The notes under the pieces: generated by a model
What the model was told of the DNA's origin: nothing
The model's input: the letters and a program-made list of their open reading frames with translations, nothing else
Databases searched by the model: none
Translations under genes and position numbers: made by a program
DNA from: an uncultured Collinsella sp.
GTDB taxonomy: Bacteria > Actinomycetota > Coriobacteriia > Coriobacteriales > Coriobacteriaceae
Assembly (NCBI GenBank): GCA_900548815.1
Contig: URLR01000019.1
Span: 1 to 31,150 of the forward strand
Reading direction: 5' to 3'
Length of the DNA stretch: 31,150 nucleotides
Part shown: positions 15,211 through 22,411 of the stretch, piece by piece
How positions within the stretch are numbered: position 1 is the first letter of the stretch
How the letters are laid out: every line of letters starts with the position of its first letter

Positions 15211-16272
15211 TTAGTAGTCGAACTGGTGGTAGTAGCGGCGGTACTTGAGGTTGTGCTTGGTGACCAGCTCGTAGTTGCGCGCGAGGCGGTCGGTGGTCAG
15301 CACGGACAGGATCCACGGCGACACGATGACGCGGAAGTCGTCGTCCAGGCCCGGGATCGCGTACTCGGCGGTGTCGATGATGACGTAGTCCTCGTCGCCG
15401 GTCACGCCGCTGGTGAGGAAGGCGCGGACGCGCTCGTCGAGGGCGCGGCACTCGTCCTCTCCCATGAACAGGAACACCGGGACGCCGGGCTCGAGCAGCT
15501 CGAGCGTGCCGTGGAAGAAGTCGTGCGAGGTGATGTGGCGGATGCGCTTCCACTGCATCTCCTCGAGCAGGCACATGGAGTACAGGATGGTCTCGCCCCA
15601 CAGCGCGCCCGAGCCGATGAACATGGTGTAGTCGGCCAGCGCGTACTTCCTGGCGAGCTCCTCGGCGCGCGGCTCGAAGCGCTTGCGGATGTCGAGCATG
15701 TCCTTCCAGACGTCCTTCGTCTGCTCGATGAACAGGTCGAACTTGGGGAAGCAGCCGCGGCGGTTGAGCAGGCGCAGGCCGAAGCAGTCGGCGAGGTAGT
15801 AGCCCTTCTCGCAGCCGCCGGCGCCGTGGTCGGAGGCCATCATGACGCAGTTCTCGGCGCCCACGGCCTGGCCGATCTTGCCCTCGGGGTTGGTCATGGC
15901 GAAGACGCGCACGCCCATCTCCCTCATCTTGCCGACGGCCTCGAGCACCTCGGGGGTGGTGCCGGACTCGGAGGCGGTCAGCACGACGGACCTGTCGGTC
16001 ATGCGCTTGTGGCCCATGACGTTCCACTCGGCGGCGTGGATCAGGTAGACCTCGAGGTCGCGGTCGCCGAACTTGTTCATGAGGTACTCGAGCTGCATGA
16101 ACTCGTCCCAGGTGCCGCCGACGCCCATCAGGAAGACGGCGTCGTAGCCCTCCTCGTGCACGCGGTCGGCCAGGGCGGTCATCTTCTTGCCGGCCTCGTA
16201 GACGTTCCTGCCGTCCTCGAGGTAGCCCTCCTGGTCGAAGTGCATGATCTCGATCTTCTCGGTCTCCTTCAT
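15211..16272 (-). CDS. FrlB-like SIS-domain sugar-phosphate deglycase, copy A
   Basis: A 353-residue protein with two SIS domains, resembling fructoselysine-6-phosphate deglycase FrlB and the related GfrE/GfrF and FraB. First SIS domain: FLMGVGGTWDEFMQLEYL and VVLTASESGTTPEVLEAVG. The C-terminal lobe has HDFFHGTLELLEPGVPVFLF and a tail ending KYRRYYHQFDY, both like FrlB. E238 and H254 are 16 residues apart, as are the two catalytic residues I recall for FraB (E214/H230). The expected reaction releases glucose 6-phosphate and a free amine from a phosphorylated Amadori compound; the substrate is inferred. The DNA is identical to 20361-21422. Codons end almost only in G or C and AGG is used for Arg, unlike neighbouring genes. 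It has its own promoter and terminator. The ATG follows GGGAGG. Confidence 0.85.
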   Translation of the reverse strand: MKETEKIEIMHFDQEGYLEDGRNVYEAGKKMTALADRVHEEGYDAVFLMGVGGTWDEFMQLEYLMNKFGDRDLEVYLIHAAEWNVMGHKRMTDRSVVLTASESGTTPEVLEAVGKMREMGVRVFAMTNPEGKIGQAVGAENCVMMASDHGAGGCEKGYYLADCFGLRLLNRRGCFPKFDLFIEQTKDVWKDMLDIRKRFEPRAEELARKYALADYTMFIGSGALWGETILYSMCLLEEMQWKRIRHITSHDFFHGTLELLEPGVPVFLFMGEDECRALDERVRAFLTSGVTGDEDYVIIDTAEYAIPGLDDDFRVIVSPWILSVLTTDRLARNYELVTKHNLKYRRYYHQFDY

Positions 16273-16323
16273 GTGTGTCCTCCCATCACATGTGCGCAAT
16301 TCTATACATCGCGCTTCTTGCTG

Positions 16324-16401
16324 ATACCAATTATAGCCATACGATTGCTTGTTATTTAATACCAATCCAAACTCACGGAGATTTGCGGCGAACGGTCGGT
16401 T
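16324..16401 (-). promoter_or_regulatory. Promoter of deglycase copy A with paired ATTGGTAT boxes
   Basis: On the minus strand ATTGGTATTAAAT and AATTGGTATCA lie with their cores 35 bp apart (ATACCAA on plus at 16359-16365 and 16324-16330). A consensus -10 TATAAT (16330-16335) abuts the downstream box. Further upstream is ACCGTTCGCCG (ACGGT on plus at 16392-16396). The same arrangement occurs before EIIC and, less exactly, before copy B. ATTGGTAT is the half-site type bound by GntR/HutC regulators such as NagR and DasR. Confidence 0.65.
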
Positions 16402-16484
16402 TCCTCGCCCGAGTGGTATTACAACGCCAATAGTTGTCTATTTCGAGCGCTACTGCCAACGGGTTCCCCACAACTCGCCAGCTA

Positions 16485-16530
16485 TAAAAGCGTTGCGCCA
16501 GACCCGCCCAAGCGTTTCCGGCGCAACCGC
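16485..16530 (-). terminator. Probable terminator after the epimerase gene
   Basis: GGTTGCGCC and GGCGCAACGC pair on the minus strand just after the stop codon at 16540, followed by TTTTATAG. The loop is long (about 20 bases). Confidence 0.5.
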
Positions 16531-16539
16531 GCAGTTTAG

Positions 16540-17385
16540 TTATTCGGCTTCCATCTCCGCTGTCACACGGCGATACATCTCGATAACCTGAGTCGTCGCC
16601 TTGGACGGATCCTGATAGTAGCGGCCATCACACGTCTCGGCCGAGACATAGCCCGTATAGCCGTGGCGCATGAGTGCCTCGAGGTCGGCACGCATATCAC
16701 GCTCGCCGTCGCCCCAGGCAAGATGCGTCGTGCCGCCGCCCACATCTACAAAGTGGGTGTGAACGATCTTGTCGCCCAAAACCTCAAAGTAGCCGTCGAT
16801 CGTGTCGCCGGCAACTTCCATGGCGCCAAAGTCGATACAGGCCTTCAGGTTGGGACGATCGACCGCCTCGAGGATGCGCGCGACATCCTGTGCGGTGTTG
16901 ACCAACACGGACTCCGACGGCTGCAGGGCCTCGAGCGCGACGCGAATACCGCGCGTATCGGCGTAGTCGCACACCGAGCGCAGCATGGCAACGCTGCGGG
17001 CCCAGGCGTCCTCAGCCGGCTCGTCCAGATAGGCCCAACCACTCGTCACCAGAATCTGCGGCACGCCCAACTCAACGGCAACGTCGATCACATTCTTAAA
17101 GTACGAGAGGATGCGTTTTTGGCCCGCCTCACCGCGCACCGCGACGTTCCACGGCTTGGGGTTGTTCTGCTCGGGGCACACGCACACGATCTTGATACCG
17201 TATTGGGCGGCAAGATCGCGAATCTTATCCACCGAATCGTGCTCATGGCAATCCACATACAGGTGCATCGAGCCGGTCCACAGCTCGATATTGCGATAGC
17301 CGGCCTCACCTGCAGCCTTAAAAAACGTCTCGATGCTGTAGTAACGATGGTTGATGTTCATGAGCGAAAGCTCGGGTACGACCAT
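16540..17385 (-). CDS. Sugar epimerase of the tagatose 3-epimerase / FrlC type
   Basis: A 281-residue TIM-barrel protein of the AP-endonuclease-2 / sugar phosphate isomerase superfamily. Candidate metal ligands are E152 (VALEALQPSESVLV), D185 (ACIDFGAMEV), H211 (VHTHFVDVGGG) and E250 (YVSAETCDG). The first three have the numbering I recall for Pseudomonas cichorii D-tagatose 3-epimerase (E152, D185, H211, E246). The LExLxPxES motif also occurs in FrlC, which epimerises psicoselysine to fructoselysine. Given its neighbours, an epimerase widening the range of glycated substrates is a sensible inference, but ketohexose 3-epimerase or another isomerase activity is equally compatible. It lies beyond a terminator following EIID, so it probably gets read-through or has a weak promoter. 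GGGAGG precedes the ATG. Confidence 0.78.
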   Translation of the reverse strand: MVVPELSLMNINHRYYSIETFFKAAGEAGYRNIELWTGSMHLYVDCHEHDSVDKIRDLAAQYGIKIVCVCPEQNNPKPWNVAVRGEAGQKRILSYFKNVIDVAVELGVPQILVTSGWAYLDEPAEDAWARSVAMLRSVCDYADTRGIRVALEALQPSESVLVNTAQDVARILEAVDRPNLKACIDFGAMEVAGDTIDGYFEVLGDKIVHTHFVDVGGGTTHLAWGDGERDMRADLEALMRHGYTGYVSAETCDGRYYQDPSKATTQVIEMYRRVTAEMEAE

Positions 17386-17410
17386 AGCCCTCCCCTTTCG
17401 TACGGAGTTT

Positions 17411-17449
17411 TAAAAAACAGGGGGCCGCCGCAGATGCGACAAGCCCCCC
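17411..17449 (-). terminator. Terminator between EIID and the epimerase gene
   Basis: On the minus strand GGGGGGC pairs with GCCCCC (17444-17449 and 17420-17424 on plus), with an inner CGC/GCG, followed by TGTTTTTTAAAA. It could be partial, letting some transcripts reach the epimerase gene. Confidence 0.65.
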
Positions 17450-17497
17450 AAAGATCGACGCAACCGTTAGACGCGATGGAAGCGCGATTCGAACATA

Positions 17498-18322
17498 TTA
17501 GGCAAGCACGCCAAAGTAAGCGCCGATGATGCCCACGACCATGGTGCAGAGGATCAGGACCATCGGGTTGATCTTCTTGGAGAGCAGCCAGTAGTAGAGC
17601 CAGAAGGCGGCCATACCGAGCATACCGGGCATGATGCCGTCCAGGATGTCCTGGAGAGTCTGGGCGGAGTCGCCCTGACCGATGGCGATGGGCAACGAAG
17701 CCCAGAACATGTCCTTGCTCATGGCGCCGACGACCATAACGCCGACAATGCCGACGCAGGCCATGATCTTTTGCATCAGGCCGGTCTTCTGAGCCTCGTC
17801 GAGGAAGCCAATGCCTAGCTCATAACCCTTGATAGCGCCAAAGATACGAATCAGGAACGCCGGGATGTTGTAGACGAGCAGGAAGGCGATGGGGCCAAAG
17901 ACGTTGCCGGCCTGGCACAGGCTGATGCCCACGGCAGCGGCGACGACGCGCAGGGTGGACAGGAAGAAGGAGTCACCCAGGCCGGAAAGCGGACCCATGA
18001 GGGCGGCCTTGATGTCGTTGACGCTCTCGGGCTCAACCTCGCCGCGAGCGACCTTTTCTTCCATGGCCATCGCGATGCCACCCACGAAGGGAGCGAGCTG
18101 CGGGGTGATGTTGAAGAATGCGCTGTGACGATGCAGGGCCTCGGCGTAATCATCGGGACGGCCGGCATAGATCTTCTTGAGCATGTTGGCGACCATCAGG
18201 CAGAAGGCAATGTTCATCTGCTTGTAGTAGGTCCAGGAGAATTCCATGCCCAGGGCGCCGGTGTTCACGGCGCTCTTAATGAGGTCGGAGCGAGTAATCT
18301 GGTTCTCGGAATTAGAAGTCAT
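17498..18322 (-). CDS. PTS mannose-family EIID component
   Basis: A 274-residue EIID of the mannose/fructose/sorbose PTS family, which with EIIC forms the membrane channel. N-terminal features are TRSDLIKSAVNTGALGMEFSW and YYKQMNIAFCLMVANMLKKI, then ALMGPLSGLGDSFF, the most conserved EIID motif, then hydrophobic segments including the C-terminal LILCTMVVGIIGAYFGVLA. The frame stays open to 18367; the ATG at 18322 is preferred because GGAAGGGG is about 9 bases upstream. It overlaps the end of EIIC by 11 bases, indicating coupled translation. The substrate is inferred from neighbours to be a glycated amine of the fructoselysine/glucoselysine type, as for Salmonella GfrABCD. Confidence 0.92.
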   Translation of the reverse strand: MTSNSENQITRSDLIKSAVNTGALGMEFSWTYYKQMNIAFCLMVANMLKKIYAGRPDDYAEALHRHSAFFNITPQLAPFVGGIAMAMEEKVARGEVEPESVNDIKAALMGPLSGLGDSFFLSTLRVVAAAVGISLCQAGNVFGPIAFLLVYNIPAFLIRIFGAIKGYELGIGFLDEAQKTGLMQKIMACVGIVGVMVVGAMSKDMFWASLPIAIGQGDSAQTLQDILDGIMPGMLGMAAFWLYYWLLSKKINPMVLILCTMVVGIIGAYFGVLA

Positions 18323-19085
18323 CGTCCTCATCCCCTTCCACAGAAAGCTGGGACTGGGCGCCACCAAGGCCCAGCAGGTCGTACTTGTCGATGCCGATGA
18401 TGATTGCGATCAGGGCGACGCCGAGGACGGGCACGTTGGCATAGGAGCACAGCAGGAAGCCCAGGAAGTAGAACGGCACGAGCTGCTTGGTAAGCACCAG
18501 ACGGCCGAGCATGGCGAAGCCCATGGCAGGCAGGATGTTGGCTGCGACGCCAAAGCCATCGAGGACGAACGTCGGGATGAAGTCGAGCAGGCCCTGAACA
18601 GCGTCGGCACCCAGATAGAAGGAGACCGAGCACAGGATAAAGGCCAGGACGACAATCACGAGACCGATAATCCAGTGCATAGCGTAGATACCCTTGAGGT
18701 TACCCTTGCTGGCAAAGACGTCGGCACGGTCGACCAGAAGGGGCATACCGGCGTTGACGACGTTCTTAATGGCCAGGCACAGAGTGGCGATGGGCATCGC
18801 GAGCGCGATAGCGGCCTCGGTGCTCTGGCCCAGCTGAATAGCGAAGGCGCAGGCGAGCACACCGCCAATCGTCTCATCGGGCGGCACGTAAGCGCCGATG
18901 GAGATAGAACCCATGAAGAGCAGCTCGAGGCTCGCACCGATGGCGAGGCCGGACTGCAGGTCCCCGAGGACTATGCCGACGAGCGGGCACAGAACGATCG
19001 GGCGGAACGCATAGAGCGTACCGAGCTGATAATCGAGCTTACCGAAGGCAGCGATAAGTCCGATGAGGATCGCTTGAACAAGCAT
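18312..19085 (-). CDS. PTS mannose-family EIIC component
   Basis: A 257-residue polytopic membrane protein of the mannose-family EIIC type. It opens with LVQAILIGLIAAFGKLDYQLG, has the conserved PIVLCPLVGIVLGDLQSGL, then ASLELLFMGSISIGAYVPPD, the signature loop of this family. Several membrane segments follow (LVIVVLAFILCSVSFYLGA; FYFLGFLLCSYANVPVLGVA). The acidic C-terminus VEGDEDDDF overlaps the start of EIID. It has its own promoter region (19225-19299) and is separated from EIIB by 294 bases, so EIIC-EIID and EIIA-EIIB are likely distinct transcripts. The ATG follows AGGGAGG. Confidence 0.93.
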   Translation of the reverse strand: MLVQAILIGLIAAFGKLDYQLGTLYAFRPIVLCPLVGIVLGDLQSGLAIGASLELLFMGSISIGAYVPPDETIGGVLACAFAIQLGQSTEAAIALAMPIATLCLAIKNVVNAGMPLLVDRADVFASKGNLKGIYAMHWIIGLVIVVLAFILCSVSFYLGADAVQGLLDFIPTFVLDGFGVAANILPAMGFAMLGRLVLTKQLVPFYFLGFLLCSYANVPVLGVALIAIIIGIDKYDLLGLGGAQSQLSVEGDEDDDF

Positions 19086-19118
19086 TGTTCCTCCCTTTGA
19101 TCCCTCTTGGATCCGCGC

Positions 19119-19166
19119 GGCGATTCCCGACTTGTCGGCGCGCCCTTTTCCATGCCGACAATCGCC
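19119..19166 (-). promoter_or_regulatory. Hairpin in the EIIC leader
   Basis: TGTCGGC (19133-19139) pairs with GCCGACA (19154-19160), and GGCGAT (19119-19124) with ATCGCC (19161-19166), leaving an 8-base bulge. It lies in the 5' leader of the EIIC-EIID transcript, about 34 bases before the ATG. A role in expression is possible but not shown. Confidence 0.35.
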
Positions 19167-19225
19167 TAGACAGATCCAGCTTGTACCGGTGTGCTGTTAA
19201 CACCTAAACCGGTGCAAATGATTTG

Positions 19226-19299
19226 ATACCAATTATATAGTCATGAGAAAACTATTTAATACCAATCGCTCAACGGGCGTGTACTCCCGGTGAACGGTA
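19226..19299 (-). promoter_or_regulatory. Promoter of EIIC-EIID with paired ATTGGTAT boxes
   Basis: On the minus strand ATTGGTATTAAATAG and AATTGGTATCA lie with cores 33 bp apart (plus 19259-19265 and 19226-19232). A TATAAT (19232-19237) directly abuts the downstream box, exactly as in the promoter of deglycase copy A. ACCGTTCACCG lies further upstream (19288-19298). No gene was found in the rest of 19086-19379. Confidence 0.65.
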
Positions 19300-19345
19300 G
19301 ATGGGGGTAACGGGTAAAGCGTTTATCCGGTACGCCCACGAATAG

Positions 19346-19368
19346 GGGCGGCGCCGTGCGCGCCGCCC
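19346..19368. terminator. GC-rich hairpin after EIIB
   Basis: GGGCGGCGC and GCGCCGCCC form a perfect 9-bp stem with a 5-base loop just past the EIIB stop codon. There is no T-run, so termination would be weak or Rho-assisted. Confidence 0.4.
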
Positions 19369-19379
19369 GTGGTTCTCAA

Positions 19380-19862
19380 TTAGAGGGCGCTTAGGGCATC
19401 GACCTTGGGGTCGTCGGCCAGAGCGCGAATCTCGACCTCGACACCGCGGCCGACGAGCTCACGAATGTCCTCTTCCTCGGCAGCAGTCACAAAGATCTGG
19501 CGGGAGATCTTACGGGCATCGGGACGCTGCTCGTCCTTGGACTTGGTGTTGCCCAGGTTGATGGAGGTGATCTGCGGGCAGCCGTCGACAAGCTGCTTGG
19601 CCTCGGCGATGCTGGCGACGCAGATGATCATCTTGTACTTATCGGTAACACCGGAGTTGATGGCCTCGATGGCGTGCTCCATGTCCTTGATGACGAGCTT
19701 GACGTTGGCCGGCTTTCCCATCTTGAGCGTAGTCTTCCAGACGGGATCGTTGGCAACCTTGTCGCCAACGCAGAAGATGCAGTCAGAGCCCAAGCCCTGG
19801 ACCCAAGAGACGGCCACCTGGCCATGAAGCAGACGATGGTCGACGCGAAGCAGTTGAATCAT
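19380..19862 (-). CDS. PTS mannose-family EIIB component
   Basis: A 160-residue cytoplasmic EIIB that passes phosphate from EIIA to the incoming sugar. The phosphorylated His is H13 in the family signature RVDHRLLHGQVAVSWV. Other conserved stretches are DCIFCVGDKVANDP and SINLGNTKS. Length matches EIIB of Man-type systems (about 160 residues). It follows EIIA after a 57-base gap and ends before the EIIC promoter. The presence of a complete EIIA/B/C/D set explains why no separate kinase like FrlD is needed in this locus. Confidence 0.94.
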   Translation of the reverse strand: MIQLLRVDHRLLHGQVAVSWVQGLGSDCIFCVGDKVANDPVWKTTLKMGKPANVKLVIKDMEHAIEAINSGVTDKYKMIICVASIAEAKQLVDGCPQITSINLGNTKSKDEQRPDARKISRQIFVTAAEEEDIRELVGRGVEVEIRALADDPKVDALSAL

Positions 19863-19919
19863 GATTGACCCCCAAAGGTCTCATGCCGGAAACCCGGCCC
19901 CATTAATAGCAGGCGGTGA

Positions 19920-20339
19920 CTAGAACTCTTCCTCGTCATCCGCATCGGTCAGCAGGTCGTTGACAAACTTGACGCGCGTGTCGTCAGCCGCGAGGATCTC
20001 GCGGATAACCTGATCGGCGGGAGCCTCCTGGTCCGAAAAGAGCAGCTGGATCAGCAGCGGCAGATTCATGTTGGCAACCAGGTAGGTGTTGGGGCGCGTC
20101 TGGACGATCTTGGTGAACTCGTTGTTGACGCTGCCGCCAAACAGGTCGGTGCACACGATTACGTCGTCGGCGGGGTCGAAGGTCGCCAGGAGCTTGGCGG
20201 CCTCCTCGGCGACGTCGGTGCGGCCGTCGACAAACATCGACAGGTCGTGGACGTTATCGCGCGCGCCCGAGAGCAGCTCGGTGCTCTCCTTGATGCCGGT
20301 CGCAAAATGCGCGTGGCTGGCAAAGATATATTGCCTCAT
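19920..20339 (-). CDS. PTS mannose-family EIIA component
   Basis: A 139-residue EIIA. The phosphorylated His is H9, in FASHAHFATG, corresponding to H10 of E. coli ManX, and the partner Asp is in IVCTDLFGGSVNNEF. It accepts phosphate from HPr. The ATG at 20339 follows GGGGG by 8 bases; an in-frame TTG at 20354 would make a longer form without family support. It starts 21 bases after deglycase copy B, so the transcript is probably copy B - EIIA - EIIB. Confidence 0.93.
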   Translation of the reverse strand: MRQYIFASHAHFATGIKESTELLSGARDNVHDLSMFVDGRTDVAEEAAKLLATFDPADDVIVCTDLFGGSVNNEFTKIVQTRPNTYLVANMNLPLLIQLLFSDQEAPADQVIREILAADDTRVKFVNDLLTDADDEEEF

Positions 20340-20360
20340 TGCGGTTTCCCCCAAATGAAA

Positions 20361-21422
20361 TTAGTAGTCGAACTGGTGGTAGTAGCGGCGGTACTTGAGG
20401 TTGTGCTTGGTGACCAGCTCGTAGTTGCGCGCGAGGCGGTCGGTGGTCAGCACGGACAGGATCCACGGCGACACGATGACGCGGAAGTCGTCGTCCAGGC
20501 CCGGGATCGCGTACTCGGCGGTGTCGATGATGACGTAGTCCTCGTCGCCGGTCACGCCGCTGGTGAGGAAGGCGCGGACGCGCTCGTCGAGGGCGCGGCA
20601 CTCGTCCTCTCCCATGAACAGGAACACCGGGACGCCGGGCTCGAGCAGCTCGAGCGTGCCGTGGAAGAAGTCGTGCGAGGTGATGTGGCGGATGCGCTTC
20701 CACTGCATCTCCTCGAGCAGGCACATGGAGTACAGGATGGTCTCGCCCCACAGCGCGCCCGAGCCGATGAACATGGTGTAGTCGGCCAGCGCGTACTTCC
20801 TGGCGAGCTCCTCGGCGCGCGGCTCGAAGCGCTTGCGGATGTCGAGCATGTCCTTCCAGACGTCCTTCGTCTGCTCGATGAACAGGTCGAACTTGGGGAA
20901 GCAGCCGCGGCGGTTGAGCAGGCGCAGGCCGAAGCAGTCGGCGAGGTAGTAGCCCTTCTCGCAGCCGCCGGCGCCGTGGTCGGAGGCCATCATGACGCAG
21001 TTCTCGGCGCCCACGGCCTGGCCGATCTTGCCCTCGGGGTTGGTCATGGCGAAGACGCGCACGCCCATCTCCCTCATCTTGCCGACGGCCTCGAGCACCT
21101 CGGGGGTGGTGCCGGACTCGGAGGCGGTCAGCACGACGGACCTGTCGGTCATGCGCTTGTGGCCCATGACGTTCCACTCGGCGGCGTGGATCAGGTAGAC
21201 CTCGAGGTCGCGGTCGCCGAACTTGTTCATGAGGTACTCGAGCTGCATGAACTCGTCCCAGGTGCCGCCGACGCCCATCAGGAAGACGGCGTCGTAGCCC
21301 TCCTCGTGCACGCGGTCGGCCAGGGCGGTCATCTTCTTGCCGGCCTCGTAGACGTTCCTGCCGTCCTCGAGGTAGCCCTCCTGGTCGAAGTGCATGATCT
21401 CGATCTTCTCGGTCTCCTTCAT
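20361..21422 (-). CDS. FrlB-like SIS-domain sugar-phosphate deglycase, copy B
   Basis: 353 residues, identical in protein and in every base to 15211-16272; the identity begins at the stop codon and ends at the start codon, with unrelated flanks. Predicted catalytic residues are E238 and H254, in the FrlB/FraB arrangement. It would split a phosphorylated glycated amine imported by the adjacent PTS. Here it is the first gene of the copy B - EIIA - EIIB transcript and has a different ribosome site (AAAGGAG, 6 bases before ATG) from copy A. The very high third-position GC contrasts with the EIIA and EIIB genes downstream. Glucosamine-6-phosphate synthase/deaminase-like isomerase activity is the alternative for a generic SIS protein, but the FrlB-like C-terminal tail argues against it. 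Confidence 0.85.
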   Translation of the reverse strand: MKETEKIEIMHFDQEGYLEDGRNVYEAGKKMTALADRVHEEGYDAVFLMGVGGTWDEFMQLEYLMNKFGDRDLEVYLIHAAEWNVMGHKRMTDRSVVLTASESGTTPEVLEAVGKMREMGVRVFAMTNPEGKIGQAVGAENCVMMASDHGAGGCEKGYYLADCFGLRLLNRRGCFPKFDLFIEQTKDVWKDMLDIRKRFEPRAEELARKYALADYTMFIGSGALWGETILYSMCLLEEMQWKRIRHITSHDFFHGTLELLEPGVPVFLFMGEDECRALDERVRAFLTSGVTGDEDYVIIDTAEYAIPGLDDDFRVIVSPWILSVLTTDRLARNYELVTKHNLKYRRYYHQFDY

Positions 21423-21541
21423 TCCCGCTCCTTTCACGAGCAGTTTGAATTGTCGCACGGAATGAACGGGCTTGCCGCCCCGTCGCACCGCTTAACCTTG
21501 TGGACATCTTGGCCCCAAGCTCAACAATTCAAAGGTTCTTA

Positions 21542-21619
21542 ATACCAGTGAACGATTACAGGTTAGCCGTTTTTAATACCGATTTTATGATTTCATCCTC
21601 CCCTCTCGGTAGACGGTCA
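21542..21619 (-). promoter_or_regulatory. Promoter of deglycase copy B - EIIA - EIIB with variant boxes
   Basis: On the minus strand TCGGTATTAAAA and ACTGGTATTAAG lie with cores 34 bp apart (plus 21576-21582 and 21542-21548). Upstream is ACCGTCTACCG (21607-21617). A possible -10, TGTAAT (21555-21560), sits in a different phase relative to the boxes than in the other two promoters. CGGCTAAC within it matches the eno promoter repeats. No gene was seen in the rest of 21423-21697. Confidence 0.55.
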
Positions 21620-21697
21620 GTTTTTGCCGCTCATCGGTCAAGCGACATATATCCGTAAAAACGAGCGCCCCCGCCATGCGCAGGGACGCTCTAGACG

Positions 21698-22411
21698 CTA
21701 ATAGTTGTAGGTATATCCGCCGGCGTCGCCGCGGGTAAAAGACTTGGCATGCTCGATTGCCTGCCCACTCGAGTCATAGGTCAGGCCTTCCAGCACGAGC
21801 GCCAGATCGCCCGGCTCAAGATTGAGCAAACTCGCATCGCGTGCGCCCAGCGCCTCGATATCGAGTTTCTCTACCGACTGATCTGGCTTGCGTCCCAACA
21901 TATCGTAGGTCTCGAACAGGCTGAAGACCGAAATGTCCACGTCTTCGATGCCCGGAAACAGCAGGCACGGAATCAGTGTCATCTCGATCGATACGGGCTC
22001 ACCATCGATGCAGTTGAGGCGGCGCACCGAGTAAAGCAGATCGTCCTCGGCGATGCCAAACAAGTCGGCATAATACGGGCCGGCGTAGCGTTTGGAGCGC
22101 GCCAGGATGCGCACCGACGGCGTCGCGCCCGATGCCAAAACCGACTGGCGGAAGCCGCCCTTGCGTTCGTGCTCGTCAAACCACTTGTGTCCCACAAAGG
22201 CGCCTTTGCCCTGCACGCGACGAATCTGGCCACTTTTGACCAGCTCGTCCATGGCGCTTCGGATTGTCAGGCGTGTCGTGCCAAACTCCTCGGCCAGCTC
22301 GTTTTCGGACGGAATCATCGAGCCCGTCGGGTAGTCGCCGCGCTCGATTCGCTCCGCAATGCAGCGGCGAATTTGTTTGTAAACCGGCAAGTCTTCTACT
22401 GCATCAGCCAT
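21698..22411 (-). CDS. GntR/HutC-family transcriptional regulator 1
   Basis: A 237-residue regulator: N-terminal winged helix (residues 8-72; YKQIRRCIAERIERGDY, PSENELAEEFGTTRLTIRSA, GQIRRVQGKGAFV) followed by a UTRA effector domain (about 88-230; YSVRRLNCIDGEPVSIEMTL, EHAKSFTRGDAGGYTY). UTRA domains bind sugar phosphates or other small molecules and release the protein from DNA. It overlaps the upstream GntR gene by 16 bases, so the two are translated together. Located directly upstream of the deglycase/PTS cluster, it is a good candidate for binding the paired ATTGGTAT boxes. In E. coli FrlR is also a GntR/UTRA protein. Confidence 0.9.
   Translation of the reverse strand: MADAVEDLPVYKQIRRCIAERIERGDYPTGSMIPSENELAEEFGTTRLTIRSAMDELVKSGQIRRVQGKGAFVGHKWFDEHERKGGFRQSVLASGATPSVRILARSKRYAGPYYADLFGIAEDDLLYSVRRLNCIDGEPVSIEMTLIPCLLFPGIEDVDISVFSLFETYDMLGRKPDQSVEKLDIEALGARDASLLNLEPGDLALVLEGLTYDSSGQAIEHAKSFTRGDAGGYTYNY

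Noticed and set aside
15115..16359. Open frame of 414 residues on the plus strand opposite deglycase copy A, and its counterpart of 431 residues at 20247-21542
   Set aside because: Both are repetitive Val/Leu/Glu/Ala/His-rich translations that arise because the real gene almost lacks A or T in third positions. They match no family, and the minus-strand protein is clearly FrlB-like.
15211..21422. The two deglycase copies as an insertion sequence or transposon
   Set aside because: There is no transposase, no terminal inverted repeat and no target-site duplication at the edges; the repeated unit is exactly the coding sequence.
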